Source: Diphasiastrum complanatum (taxonomy: Eukaryota; Streptophyta; Lycopodiopsida; Lycopodiales; Lycopodiaceae). Taken from it: DNA of 64,000 bases. A program made the position numbers and the translations under genes. The stretch spans positions 33,797,174 through 33,861,173 of the forward strand of contig CM055110.1 in the NCBI GenBank assembly GCA_029204225.1, in the 5' to 3' direction. The notes beneath the pieces are model-generated. The model saw only the letters and a program-made list of their open reading frames with translations, was not told where the DNA came from and ran no database searches. Shown in pieces: positions 21,541 to 34,673 of the stretch (its first letter is position 1; each line of letters opens with the position of its first letter).

Positions 21541-22334
21541 AATCCGCACAAAACAACCTCTAATTACATTTTCGAAGAAGGGCTCCATGAACCACTTCAT
21601 CAATTTGGATCGTCTGATGGTGATGTTTTTGATAAGATTAATGTTGTCCGCATCATCACTTTCTCTTTCTCCGTCTACTGATCCAGAATTCCACCCATCG
21701 CTTCTCTGTGCCAAGTTTTTATTCACCTCAACATCATCATCCTCCTCTTCTTTATATTCCCGGGTACTGCTGCTGCTTTTTGATTCGGATTCCTCTTCTA
21801 AAGGCTCTCGCTCTGTGCTGCTTTTGCTCTCCGCACGCTGTCTCCTTTCTACCAAAGCTTTTAGTGCATCTGCTTTCACACTGCTCATCGCAGATTCTCG
21901 CACAGAAGAGCGCATCCTGGAGGAAGGTGGACCTTAATTACGACCCTTGATCTGGGGTGTACTGGGACCTGTGGGGCGTCTCTTTTTCAGGAGGTTCTCG
22001 CGTCTCTCTGATCTGTCATGCAAGGCGATCTCCCTCTGCAGTTCTGACATGCTTTCTAGCAGCCGCCTGTCTTCTTCATCTTTGTAAAGATAACTTCCGT
22101 ATGAACGATCACTGAGATCTCCATCCGCTCTATCTTTCTTCAGCGGCCCCTTTAAGCCCTTGCCTTTCCAACCATGGCCACCATCGTCTTCAAATCTACT
22201 TCTGCCATCCGCGTAGTCCTGGTAATCATCGAGATTGTCATCAGAACTAAATTCCTGAGCAGGAAGCATCCGGCGCTTGGAACGCGCCCTGCCACCTCCA
22301 GTAGCATATCCTCAAGCTCTTGCTCGTCTCTCAT
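21541..22334 (-). pseudogene. RTF1/VIP5 fragment 3 (5' half with its own start)
   Basis: Minus-strand copy from the ATG at 22334 (MRDEQELEDMLLEVAGR) to the FFENVIRGCFVRI part of the Plus3 domain, where it is cut at about 21541 by copia gag. A deletion just after AGR removes the PKGSPDKQ segment and shifts the frame. Further on it stays close to the intact gene and is missing two or three codons in the Ser-rich part. The upstream 740 bp is also copied. Dead by frameshift and truncation. Confidence 0.9.
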
Positions 22335-23075
22335 GCTAGCTATTGTGAATTGATGTGCAGTAAAGTGAATTGGATCGGGAGGGGAGGAGAGGAGAGGAGA
22401 AGAGGGAGAGCCTGCGAACGCAGCAGTCACAGGAATATGTGATTTAGTTGGCCTATAAATATAGTCTCCTAAATTTGCGTTTAATTTCTATAAAATGAAG
22501 TTTTGTGCATGTGAGATCAACTTTAATATTATTCTTAACCTAATTCTACCCTAACATGACATTTGGCCCATTTTATTATAGTGCAATATGGATCTTTTGT
22601 CATTAATAGGTTGATAACCAATGATTACTTGCACCTTTAATTGTTTTTGTTTTGTACACACTTTTTCGGTTCAAAGCAATACGAGTGTAAAGTCTTTCTA
22701 AATTGTAACCACCATTGCATTGTCTTGTTGAACTTGTAGTATGCTACAATCTCATCAATGTTCTGTGGAACATATTGTTCATTCGGATCATCATCGCTGA
22801 TGGTGTATCCCATTTGTGAATTTTCTCTCTACTTGCGCTCACTGAGCTTTTTGAATATGTACTAAATGAGTTTGGTAGTTCACTAAAGTTTATTCTCTTT
22901 GCTAAAAAAAATTGAGATGTAATATGATAAAACCATTTCATCTATTGCAATGACTAGCTTTATTAACACAATGACATTTATTTTGGGACTCTTACCTAAA
23001 AAAAAATAACATTCTTTGTTTTTTTTTTATAACCCATTTTTAGCCCAAAGTAATAATTTGTGTGAGCTAATTAAT
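22335..23075 (-). promoter_or_regulatory. Duplicated RTF1 upstream region (inverted copy of 1668-2457)
   Basis: Same leader, TATA-like box and upstream DNA as the intact RTF1, in inverted orientation. It has a single copy of the 34-bp unit doubled at 1910. Similarity ends near 23075, which marks one duplication breakpoint. Confidence 0.85.
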
Positions 23076-23929
23076 TCCAAATTATACCAAAAGTGTGGAG
23101 TGTGTTATGAACATAATTTTCTTGTAGATTGGACAAAAGTGATATGTTTGAAGTTCTTTTCAATAGGGCATGAGTTAAAAATGTGTATTGATCCTAATGA
23201 AATTCAAGCTAGAAGTCTTGTTGCACTTTTGTCTTCCAAATAGTAAAATTTAACAGGTTTTTTAATTTGAATTTTATATAATTTTTAAACACAATTAATT
23301 TAAAGCTATTAATATTCTAGTCTTTATAATTAGTTTTGATTAAGTAAAATATACATGATGTTAAATTTTTTTAGCATTAAGTTCCAAAAATAAATTATTC
23401 AAATCACTAAAAATCATTATTGTTTTTTCAAAATTTAGGCTATTTAAATTATTCACATCATTAAAAATCATTAGTGTTTTTCAAAATTTAAAATTACAAA
23501 ACTTGAAATTACTTTGAATATTTTTAAATCAATAATTTATCTACATTCGAGTTTGTTTGATAATAGCAAATATGCAAAAAAAAAAAAATGGTAGTCTAAA
23601 TTTTTTCATATTTGTAAATTTTCTTGAATTATGTAGATTTTTAATATATCTATAGATTTAACGTTCGTAATTTTGGCATTAGAAAAACAACTTAAGAAAA
23701 TATTGTTTTAACACACTTCAAAGTCATCCATCAAAAGTTCTCAGTTACCTCATGAGATTTTTGAGGAGTTTGTTGTGGCACGTTTGTGGTGGAACAATTT
23801 CCTCTACTTCAATGTCCTGAACTATACATGTTGTTTTATAAGTTTCTTTTAAAACATCAAAAAACAATCGCCTTCATTGCATTACTAACAAGTGCTTGAT
23901 GCTCCTTGCATTGAAGAGACTATTCTCAT
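23076..23929. other. AT-rich DNA, no gene
   Basis: Long A/T runs and short frames only, with no resemblance to proteins or repeats elsewhere in the window. Confidence 0.6.
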
Positions 23930-24142
23930 ATGGTGAATCTTGTATCCTATAATGGTTCACAATACTGGTGCGCTAAGTGTTGTGATCGTACAATGCTTCT
24001 TACAGATTAAAACAATATCTCTATCTTCTTCAATCACTCTCACTCTCTCTTGAGATCTCCAATTCTGAGGAATTTAATAATCTGATATAATGGAGTACGT
24101 ACTTGAACTCTAGTTCACACATCATTATATAGGTATATGTAT

Positions 24143-24177
<35 letters not shown>

Positions 24178-24250
24178 TTTATAAAGATCATGGCTAACCA
24201 TGGGGTTTAGACAGGATGTAGAGTTTACAAGATAAGGCTAAATTGTTTAG
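23930..24250 (-). mobile_element. Copia LTR remnant with (CA)n microsatellite
   Basis: Matches 32940-33180 (ATCTCTATCTTCTTCAAT-type block, then GAACTCTAGTTCACACATCA). Contains a (CA)n run at 24144-24174. Lies on the 3' side, minus-strand sense, of the copia RT fragment that follows, so it is a 3' LTR relic of that family. Confidence 0.6.
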
Positions 24251-24259
24251 TATAAAGTG

Positions 24260-25380
24260 TATGTATCTCAATGCTCTTTGGAGAGCCTTCTAGTTAGATA
24301 TGCATGGATTTGACATGTACTATGACAATGTGTTGACTGTGTATGCAAGATCAGGTCATAGGCAGATCATGGCATATATGATCGACCCAATGATTGACTA
24401 ATAAGGGTATTTGTGCATCTTCTTATGTTCTTGCTCAGTCTTTGGGCACATGCCCTTCGATAGCTTGAATTTTGGATCTAGGGGCGAGTCTATCGACTTG
24501 TAATCTTCCATGCCATACCTATGGTGTACATTCATTAGATACTTTTCTTGGCTTAAGGCAATTCCTCTACTTGTTTCATCTTAGGTTATCTCCATGTTGA
24601 ACGAGTCATTTTGAATTTCTTCAAAAGTAGAGCTTTCGTCTCATGTAATAGATGATTCGAATTGCCGATGATTAGATTATCAATATATAATGCTATTATA
24701 AAATAGCTTGAGCCTCTATTTTGGAGATACACATTCGAATCTGCCAAACTAGAAGTAAATTTATGCTGCAAAATAATTGCTTAATTCTATCAAACCAGGC
24801 CCTTGTAGCTTGTTTTAGCTCGTAGAGAGCCTTCTGCAATTTGTAAACCTTATGCTCTTTTCTTTGAAGGATGTAACCTTCGAGTTTATAGATATAGATA
24901 TCTTCTTCAATGTATCCATTAAGGAACATTGTCTGAACATCCATATGATGAACGTCCAGATCTTCAGCAACTGCAATAGCCTGTAATGTTTGAATAGATT
25001 CAAGCTTTTTACCACTAGACTGAGGGTCTCAGTTTAATCTACCTCATAAACTTGTTTGAAGCCCTTCATGATTAGTTGAGTTTTCCATATGGATAGTGAA
25101 CCGTTTGAGTTAAGCTTCAACTTGAAGATCCACTTTGTATCGATAATCTTCACATTCGAAAGCATTTCAGCAAGACTCCAGGTCTTGTTCTTCATCAACA
25201 AGTTATACTCAGTGTTCATGGCTATATGCCAATTGTTTCCATTTGAACTCGGTAGTGCTTCTGCAACTTAGGTAGGTTCGTTGTGACTGATGAATTTTGG
25301 AGGGACATATTGATCATATTTATCTCGGATTCGAGCAGACCTTCAAACCATCATTAGTTGGTGACCCTTTGAGCCTTCTG
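24260..25380 (-). pseudogene. Ty1/copia RT fragment (start of RNase H included)
   Basis: Minus strand: TKWIFKLKLNSNGSLSIWK (about 25150), then VQTMFLNGYIEEDIYI, ELKQATRAWFDRI, and a catalytic box reading ALYIDNLIIGNS (normally Y-V-D-D, so the second Asp is lost). A degraded RT-RNase H junction (IYAMI.L.PDLAYTVNTLS-like) lies near 24350. Sister copy at 33195-34240. Frames broken. Confidence 0.75.
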
Positions 25381-25651
25381 AGTGTCAATAGTGTTTTCTT
25401 TTGAAGCATTTCACATGTGCCAAAAGTAGAATTCAAACTAGCCAAAGTGTCTCAAACCACTTTTTGTGTCTGATCTAGAAAACTTGTCTTGTGGAATATT
25501 TGAGATTCATCTCAAATATAGTTGCAACTATTTCACATAGGAAGGTAGTTCAACCTTGAAAATACCTATAGTGAAGAGAGCAGCAACTCTTAGTCTGATA
25601 GGAACAAGCTCAAACATATCTCAATCCAATAACTAAGAAGTCTTTATTATA
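25381..25651. other. Boundary between copia fragments
   Basis: No 5' LTR or primer-binding site for the element starting at 25652 was found here. The expected LTR (see 29619) has been lost or replaced. Confidence 0.5.
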
Positions 25652-28600
25652 ATGGCATCTCAAGGAGGATATCTTCTAGAAGCTAGTGAAAGACTAAACA
25701 CTTCTAATTATTCAATTTGGAAGTTAAGAATGGAGTCTGTTTTGATTCTCCAGGATGTTATGGATATTGTGCTTGGTGTTGAGGAGGAGCCTCAAGCACA
25801 GGTTGAAATTCCTAAATATAAAAGAGAGCTAGAATGGCTCTACATTTCATTAAGATGAATGTATCTAATGAAATTTTGAGAGAGATAGGTTCTTGCACTA
25901 CAACCAAAGAAGCTTGGGATGCACTAAAGACCATCTATGAAGCAAAGAATACTTCTAGAATACTCACTCTTAGGAATCAAATTTTCCAAAGTCTCCAAAG
26001 AAGTGAAGAGAGTGCATCTTAAAGATTTACATAGAGAGCTTTCCTGTGTTGGTATTACCATTAACCAAGTTGAGCTAGTTCAAGTCATACTGAATGGCTT
26101 GAGAGATGACTATGATAATCTTGTTCAGTCTTTTGCTATTAAGGAGGAGTTACCTAATCTAGAAACTCTCCAAGAAATTCTTATTTATGAAGAATCTAGA
26201 CAAAGCTATAAACTCTCCAGGATGAACAAACTTGAACATGGTGGAAGTGACAAAGCCCTCTTTGTCAAAGGCAATCAAAAAGGAAGGAGTAAGAACCAAT
26301 TCTCTCAAGCATACAACAAAGACAAAGCCAAAGATCGAGATCAAGATGGTGAAGAGGATGAAACATCTCATCCCTCTAACTCAAAAACCAAGAAGAAGAA
26401 AGTGAAGTGTTTCTTCTGTGGCAAAAAGGGGCACTATGCCTCTAATTGCTTTAAGAAGAAAAACCAACTCAAGAAAGCTAATCTATCCAAAGAGATTGAA
26501 GAAGATTCTATTGCAAGTGATGGAGAAGGATCAATTATGGTGTCCAGTTTTTCTTCATCACCTTTCAAGAAAGATGGAGCTTGGTACATAGACAGTGGAG
26601 CCTCTTCACATATGTGCTATTCAAAGGAGTCATTTGACTCAATCTTACCTTTCAAAGGACTCAAGAGATCTATTTACACAGCTAATGATCATGAGTGTCC
26701 AATAGAAGGAATTGGCAACATTCCATTGAAACTTGCTTCTTCAAAAGTTCTTGCACTTTCTAATGTTCTTTTCATTCCAAAACTTACAAAGAACTTAATT
26801 AGTGTGGGAAAGTTGCTTGATAATGGTTGTGATGTAAAGTTCAACTCCAATACTTGTTTTATCAAGAGAAAAGATGAGATCCTTGTTGAGGAACTAGATG
26901 TGGTGGAATTTTTAAGTTGAATTCTTATGAGAATGCAAACCTTTGTGAAGTTGCTTTGTTATCTAAGGAGGAGCTGTGGCATAGAAGGTTGGGACATCCT
27001 AACTTTACATCTATGTGTTTTATTGTTAAGAAGGAGAAGGCTTTTGGTCTTCCAAAATCTCTTTCTAAAGATTTCAAGCCTTGTGAGGCTTGTGCCATTG
27101 TAAAGTCACACAGAAAGCCATATCAGAAGTCTTTTATAAAGACTACTTATCCATTAGAGCTCATACATTCAGATGTACATTTTTTCTCTTCTAAAAGTAT
27201 TGGTGGTGCAACATGTTTTGTCACCTTTATTGATGACTTTACTAGATACACTTGGTTGTATCTACTTTCTTCAAAGGCTACGTTTTTTTATCACTTCCTT
27301 ATCTTCAAAGCTTATGTAGAAAAACAGTTTTCTTGCAAAATTAAAACTTTAAGATGCGATGGAGGAGGTGAATATATCTCCAACAAGTTTCATAATTATT
27401 GTGAAGGTGAAGGAATAAAGAGAGAATTTTCTTGTGCCTATTCTCCATCCCAAAATGGAGTAGCTGAGTGGAAAAATAGATCTTTATGTGAATATGCTAA
27501 AGCAATTCGAGTAGTAGCTTCTTTGCCTATTGAATATTGGGGTGAAGCTATAAATTGTGCAAACTATTTGTGCAATAGATTACCTCACAATGCTCTTGCT
27601 GGAAAAACACCTTTTGAAGTCTTGTTTCAGAAAAAACCTAAGGTAGATCACCTTAGAGTTTTTGGTCATACTTGCTTTGTTAATATGCCCTTGGAAACAA
27701 GGAAAAGAGATGATCCTAATTCTGTTAAAGAGATCATGGTTGGATATGCATCCAACAAGAAAGCTTACATGATCTATGTTCCCTCTACCTCAACTACAAT
27801 TGAGAGTAGAGATGTGATATTCCATGAAGATCAAAAATACATTCTTGAGAAGGCCGAGTTCAAAGATTCTCACAAAGATACTCCAATTGAAGATTATCAT
27901 GGAGAGATGGGGCCGAGATTTGAGGAGGAGTCACCTCAAATTTTTCACCAAGGAGATCTCAAAGAGAAAGATCTGAGCCTAGAACGCTTACCTATGAAGA
28001 TAGAGGAAAGCAAGTGGAAATCAACTCCACTAATTTTGCCTATTTTATTTCTCATGATGAGCCGAAGGATGTATATGATGCTATCAACTCAAAGTAATGG
28101 TACCTTGCCATGAAGGAAGAATATGATGCTTTGATGGCCAATAATACATGGGAGCTTGTGGATCTTCCATCCAACAAGCATACCATTGGTTGCAAATGGG
28201 TTTTTCGAGTCAAGTATAATCAAGATGGCACAATCAACAAGTACAAGGCTAGGCTTTGTGCTAAAGGATTTTCTCAAGTATATGGACTTGATTATGAGGA
28301 GACCTTTGTCCCAGTTGCAAAGATGGTGTCAATTAGAATCATAATTTCTCTTGCTTGTTTTTTCAATTGGCAAATTCTTCAACTAGATGTTTCTAATGCA
28401 TTTCTAAATGGCTACCTAGAAAAAGAAATCTATATGGATCAATCTATTGGGTTCATCCATGATGAAGGAAAAGTTTGCTTGCTCTTCAAAAGTTTATATG
28501 GATTAAAGCAAGCTCCAAGGTCATGGTATTCTCGACCTAACACCCTTCTTGAGTCACTAGGATTTAATCTTAGTAACTATGATTCTTCCTTATATGTCAA

Positions 28601-29601
28601 GTTTTGTAATAAAGATATTGTCATCCTTCTTATTTATGTTGATGATAGCATTCTGACAGGAAGTTGTATCAAGTTAGTTGAGGAAACCAAGATTGCACTT
28701 GGAAAAGAGTCCAAGATGCAAGATCTTGGAAAAATTCACTATATTCTAGGATTAGAGATTGACTTTCTTAAAGATAAAGCTTTTGTATGTCAATCTAAGT
28801 ATGCTCTTTCAATGTCAAAAAAAGTTCAATATGTTGAATTGTAAGAGTATAGAAACACCTATGGAGCAAAATGTAAAGGACTCTAACAAAGGTGATGAAA
28901 GATCCTTCGAGGACATCACATTTTTAAGAAGTCTTATAGGCTCCTCAATATGGCTCACAATAACTAGACCTGACATAAGCTTTAGTGTTCATAAGTTGAG
29001 CCAGGCTATGCAAAATCCTTCAGTTTATCATTGGAAAAAGGCCAAGAGAGTGCTTAGATATATATCTTCAACTTTTGATTTTGGTTTATTGTATAAAAGT
29101 GAAGATCTTTCTATTATTGGTTATTCTGACTCGGATTTTGCAAGTGATAAAGCATATAAAAAATATACAAGTGCGTATGTCATATATCTTGGAGGAAACT
29201 TGATATCTTGGCTTTCCAAAAATCAAGATACTGTATCACTCTCATCATGTGAAGCTGAGTACAAGGCGCTCACTACAACAACAAAGGAAGTGCTTTGGAT
29301 CAGGAGGTTACTAGTGGAGCTAAAGATAATTATGGAAGAAAATATACCTATGATCATGTGTGACAACATTTCAGCTCAAGCCCTTGCCAACAACCCAATA
29401 TTCCATGCAAGCGACAAGCATATCGAAGTTGCACATCACTTCGTGAGAGAGAAGCTCATTGGAGGTGAAATCAAATTGGAGCACATCGACACATCATCTT
29501 GCATTGCAGATATGCTCACCAAACCTTTGAGCAAAAGTTCCTTCAACAAACATAGAGCCAACCTTGGAGTTATACCAAGATCCATGTTCAAATCAATATA
29601 G
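25652..29601 (+). pseudogene. Near-complete Ty1/copia element, gag-pol (frameshifted)
   Basis: All copia domains occur in order. Gag from the ATG at 25652 (ERLNTSNYSIWKLRM). CCHC knuckle CFFCGKKGHYASNC near 26410. Protease WYIDSGASSHM near 26583. HHCC integrase domain HRRLGHPN and CEACAIVKSHR. Integrase core with SDV, FIDDFTRYTW and NGVAEWKNR (D, D, E). RT with LDVSNAFLNGYLEKEIYM, YGLKQAPRSWY and an intact LLIYVDDSILTGS. RNase H with YSDSDFAS, SSCEAEYKAL and IFHASDKHIEVAHHFVREK. Frame changes near 25850, 26010, 26920, 28090 and 28820 stop a single polyprotein. It is the best-preserved autonomous-type element in the window. Its 5' LTR is missing; the 3' LTR starts at 29619. Confidence 0.9.
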
Positions 29602-29610
29602 ATCATTTTT

Positions 29611-30400
29611 AGGAGGAGTGTTAAAATTGAAAAACAATCCATATTGATTTCTTGGCTTGCTACAAATGTTGTACCGTGCAAGTATATAGCTCATTAATGA
29701 AAAATGCCAAGTTTGGCCTACATAGAACTCGAGCTACATGGTTATGTATTATCTAGTTTGATAAATGCAACTTGCATATAGTTTGTAGACATAGAATTAG
29801 CATGATTATTCTTGTAGAAACTCGTGGCAACTCACATGCATTAATTGTAAGTGATCCATAGTGACATGCAAGGCATGCACAAAGTTTAATGGACACATGC
29901 ATGATGATTTGGACATTTCTAGTTAGAACTAGTACACTTGTAAAAAGTTGGTAGAATTTCATGCATGACAAGTGACAAATGTCACATAGATTCTAGATGT
30001 CACTTTAGATGTCATTTTGGAGTGGATAAATATGGTTCTACCTCGAGCTACCTCAAACTCCATAAATATGTGTAGCTCTCCAAACAATCAATGATGAAGA
30101 ACCAAAGTTTTGTAGCTATCTCATGCCATTTTGGATCTAAACTATTTTGCTTGTTATCTCTCTATCTTTCTCTCTCTAACTCGTGTTGAACCTAATGCTT
30201 ATACACTAATATCTTGTACTTTTGCTAATTATTGACTTATTGCTATCATATTCAGTTGCTTAGCATGCTAGATTGTGGATTAGCCATTTCTTCTGAACTA
30301 GATTTTGTTGATCAATCTAGAATCAGGTTATAGTGCCAATCACAAAGCTTAATAAAGATCAATCACTCTTGTGGACATTCCCCACACGTGTGAATTCTGG
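29611..30400 (+). mobile_element. Polypurine tract and 3' LTR of the copia element
   Basis: AGGAGGAG (29611-29618) is directly followed by TGTTAAAATTG, the LTR start. The far end is not certain. LTR-like DNA runs to about 30400, where minus-strand copia integrase sequence begins. A CACACGTGTG motif lies at 30383-30392. Confidence 0.6.
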
Positions 30401-30414
30401 AAATTTTGTCATGT

Positions 30415-32566
30415 AGGTCGAGGCCTGTCAATAGTGAATGGAGTTGTTGTAACAAACTCCTGCATTGGCTGTTTCTGCTTAAAATCATAGGATTTGTCTT
30501 CTAACAAGGCAACATCTCAACTAACTAAGATTCAACCTGATTCAACATTGTAGATTCGATAAGCTTTGTGCGAGGTCGAATATCCACTGAAAATTTTCAT
30601 GCAGGATGTAGCATAGACAACCGAACACTTGAAGGTGCTTCATACTATGCGTGTAGCCATAGTAGGTTTTGAAAGGAGATTGGGCATTCAATAGCATTCT
30701 TTGTGCCACATCCAGCAATAGTTGATTCTTCCTTTCGACTATTCCATTCTACTATAGGGTGTAGCTAGTGGTAAACTAATGATGTATATTGCATGATGAT
30801 ACATAGTTGGACATTTTGTCTGACATGTATTCTCCTTCACAATCTATGTGTAGGGTCTTGATCTTTCGACAAGTATGTTTCTCAACAAACTACTTGAATT
30901 CTTTGAAGTAGTTGAATGCCTCGGACTTGTCCTTGATGATAATTGTCCTGGTAAATCTTGAATAATTATCAATAAAAGTGATAAAGTACAAAGCAAAATC
31001 TAGAGGCTATGCTCATAGGGCCACACAGATCACCATGTATTCAAGAATGGAATTAGCTCTAGTGGCTTGCCTTTTTGAGAATCTTGATCTAAGTTGTTTT
31101 CCTAGTAAGCACATCTCATGACCAGTTTGAGCATCTATGGAGGTAGCATTTATGCTCAAATCTTTGACCAGACTATTGTGATGCATGTACAAGGTGGCTA
31201 TCATATTTAAGTGTCCTAATCTTTGATGTCATAATTGGGCATTCGAATTACTCGCATTTGTAGGAAGTGCATATTCATGAATCAAGATATACAAAATTTC
31301 TACTTTGTTTGAAGAGAAGATTTCATTAAATTCTTCATCCCGACAATGCTACATTGTCTATAACTAAACAAAGATCTATAGCCTTGACCTGTGATCTTGC
31401 TGATAGACAATAAATTGTTTGTTAATTTGGATATATAAAGTACACCATCAAGTAATCTAGAAATACCATCTGGAAATTGAAAATGAATTGATCTTTGGCC
31501 TTTGATCTTGTGTGAACTTGAGTCTTTGAATCTGATATTGTGAGATCTTCAAATAGGTACTTGCATGGATTCATGTGCTGAGAAGCACCTTAATCAAGAT
31601 ACCAGTACTGAATATCTCTATGTTGTTGGTCTTGTACCATCAACAACATCGGATCTTCGTGGGAGTTTTTGGCAGAATCAAAACTTCCGTCTTGCTGCTG
31701 CATCTTCTTCTTCCCTTTGTTGTGCTTGAGAGCTTGACAATCATTGATGTTGTGATTGGTTCTTTTGCAATACTTGTATAAGATTTTGGTCTTCAACTTT
31801 TGTTGATGTTGATGTTGGGGTTGTTGTTGGCTCGAATTAGTTTGCTCGACTTTTTTGAGTCTTCTTCTTCGAATTTTTCTTCCTCTAGGATTGTTGCTTA
31901 TTCGAATACAAGGTTAATGTATTTTTATTCAATGAAGATAAGCTCTTACTTCTTGCTTCTTCCTACAATAAAATTGTTGTCAACTTTTGGAGAGATAACT
32001 TAGGAGTATTGCTCAAAAGCAACACTAGATTGTCGTAAGAGAGAGGAAGACTAGATACAAGAGACATGTTAGCATCTTTATCCGAACCTGCTACACCTAG
32101 CTGATTAAGCAACTATTTAAACTCATTCATATGATCATTGCTTGAAGTTCCCTCACTCATCTTGAATGATAGGTATTTCTTTTTTAGAATGAGACTAGTC
32201 GTGACATCTGTTATTTCTTACACACTAGTCAGAATCTCCCATACTTCATTGGAAGCAGAACAATTAGCTATATGAGCTATTTGTGAATTCTTTAGTTTCA
32301 GAGATATGATGGCTAAGGTTTCGCCATCTTTGTCTTCCCAAGCAGTTAGGTTTGGCCAGTTTGGCTATTGAGCCATTGACGTATCTCTATAAAAAATATT
32401 TTATCAGTATTATCTCATCTTGAACTTCCACATGTGGAAGTCATCACCATTGAACTTATTTATCAGCAAATTTCTGAGGTAGAACCTTCCATGATTAAAG
32501 AACAATCTAATAATGGTAAAAATCATGAATTCAATTGATATTAATTGGAACCTGCTTTGATACCAC
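30415..32566 (-). pseudogene. Ty1/copia 5' part: PBS, gag, protease region, integrase (minus strand)
   Basis: The primer-binding site TGGTATCAAAGCAGG reads on the minus strand at 32551-32565. Degraded gag follows, with a zinc knuckle in which the first Cys is Tyr (YKYCKRTNHNINDC, about 31770). Next are GAG-pre-integrase (ATLYMHHNSLV, then MCLLGKQLRSRF) and integrase (about 31000-30420). Many stops. The 3' half (RT, RNase H) does not follow; the sequence ends against the LTR of the plus-strand element. Confidence 0.7.
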
Positions 32567-32568
32567 CA

Positions 32569-33190
32569 TGTTGGTGTGTCTTACGACTTTCATACCACCT
32601 TGTTGGGTGCGAGACAATTGAACTCAACAATTCTTGTGGGATGTAAGAGTTATCACGAAACAAACAAAAACATTAAATACTATAAAAGATCGAATTGAAC
32701 TATCAAATTCAAACTATTACTTAAATCATTCTTCTGACTAGTAGAATATCTAGGTAGGAGTCTTAGACAGCCATGAAGATAGTGAAACAATTAGACATCT
32801 ATGAACGTCGTGTGCTCTTTAAATCAGATATTCTACATGTAGTCGATCGAGCGAGTATCAGTTAATAGAAATAGAGAAACAAATTAGAGAGCATTCAACA
32901 ATGCTAATGCAAATTAAAAAAATAGAGAATCTATAATTAGTTGTTGTGATAACAATCTTTAGATCACAAAGGGTGAATCCTATGACTGATAATGGTTCAC
33001 GCTAAGTGTTGTGGTCCTAATATGCTTGTTTCAAATTAAAATGATATCTCTATCTTCTTGAAATCACTCTCACTCTCTTTCAAGAACTCTGATTCTAAAA
33101 TATCAAATAGTGTAATACCATGGAAGTCATACGTGAACTCTAGTTCACACATCATCATCTAATTCTGATTTATTGTTTGTATATATATGT
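32569..33190 (-). mobile_element. Copia LTR shared by two element halves
   Basis: Lies between a PBS-gag-integrase half on its left and an integrase-RT half on its right, both minus strand. The LTR ends ACACCAACA just before the PBS. The outer end is not sharply defined. Part of it is repeated at 23.9-24.1 kb. One LTR between a 3' half and a 5' half suggests recombination between neighbouring elements. Confidence 0.55.
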
Positions 33191-33194
33191 GTAT

Positions 33195-34673
33195 ATGATG
33201 GCATATATTGTCGACCCAATGATTGATAGATAAGGGTAAATTTTGCACATCTTCTTCTTTCCTTGCTCAGTCTTTGGGCACGTTCCCTTTGATAGCTTCA
33301 ATTTTGGATCTAGGGGCGAGTCTATCGACTTTTGATCTTCGAATGCCATACTTGTGGAGTACATTGATTAGATACTTTTCTCGGCTTAAAGCAATTCTTG
33401 TACTTGTTTTGTCTCAGATTATCTCCATGCCAAATCAGTCATTGCAAATTTCTTCAAAAGTAGAGCTTTCGTCTCATGTAATAGCTGATTCAAATTGTTG
33501 TTGATTAATAGATTATCAATATATAATGCTATTCTAAAATAGCTTGAGCCTCTATGTTGGAGATACACATTCGAATCTACAAAACTAGAAGCAAATCTAT
33601 TAATTCTATCGAATCAGACCCATGGAGCTTGCTTTAGCTCATAGAGAGCTTTTTACAATTTGCATACCTTATGCTTAGCATGTCCTTGAAGGATGTAACA
33701 TTCGAGTTTATAAATATAGATATCTTCTTGAATGTATCCATTAAGGAGCATTGTCTAAACATCCATCTGATGAACGTCTAGATCTTCGACAACTGCGATA
33801 GCTAGTAATGTTTGAATAGATTGATGTTTTACCACTGGATTGAAGGTCTCAGTGTAATCTATCTCATAAACTTGTTCGTAGCCCTTCATGATTAGTCGAG
33901 TTTTCCATATGGATATCAAACCATCTGAGTTAAGCTTCAACTTGAAGATCTACATTGTATCGATAACCTTCACATTCGGAAGAGTTTCAACAAAACACCA
34001 GGTCTTGTTCTTCATCAACGAGTTATACTCAGTGTTCATGACTATAAGCCAATTGTTTGCATCTAAACTCAATAGTGCTTCTACAACTAAGGTAGGTTCG
34101 TTGTGATTGATGAATGCTAGAGGGATATAATGATCATATTCATCTCGGATTCGAGAAGACCTTTGAACCATCATGTATTGATGTGTAGATGCCTCTCCTT
34201 GTTGCAAAACCAGGATATCTTCGATTGGTGTCAGAGGTGTCAAAACATTTGGAGGTCAAGGCCTGTCAATGGTGAATGGAGTTGTTGGAACAGACTCCTA
34301 CATTGGCTGATTCTGCTGAAAATTATAGAATTGTCTTCTAAGAAGACAACATCTCAACTGACTAAATTCGACCTGATTCAGCATGATAGATTTGATAAGC
34401 TTTGTGCGAGGTCGAATATGCATTGAAAATATTCTTGCAGCATGTAGCATAGACAACCTAACACTTGAAGGTGCTTCATACTACACATGTAGCCATAGTA
34501 GGTTTTGAAAGGAGTCTTCAAGTTGACAACTTTGGTCTCGAATAGTTTTAGGCAGTAGAAACTATTTCAGCCCAAAATGCCTTGGGCAGCTGAGCATTCA
34601 ATAGCATTGTTCATGCTGCATCCATCAGTATTTGATTCTTCCTTTCGACTAATCCATTCAACTGTAGGGTGTA
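33195..34673 (-). pseudogene. Ty1/copia 3' part: integrase end and RT (RNase H deleted)
   Basis: Minus strand: integrase C-terminal part (about 34673-34255), then RT with MKLNSDGLISIWKTRLIMKG and ETFNPVVKHQSIQTLLAIAV, FLNGY-like block, to KSIDSPLDPKLKLSKGTCPK and IIGSTIYAI near 33210. The RNase H domain expected next is absent. The integrase is cut at 34673 by the LARD element; the uncut homologue is at about 30755. Confidence 0.75.

Noticed and set aside
23016-23243. Plus-strand frame of 75 codons with several Cys residues
   Set aside because: It starts within the duplicated RTF1 upstream DNA and crosses the duplication breakpoint, so it is a chance frame.
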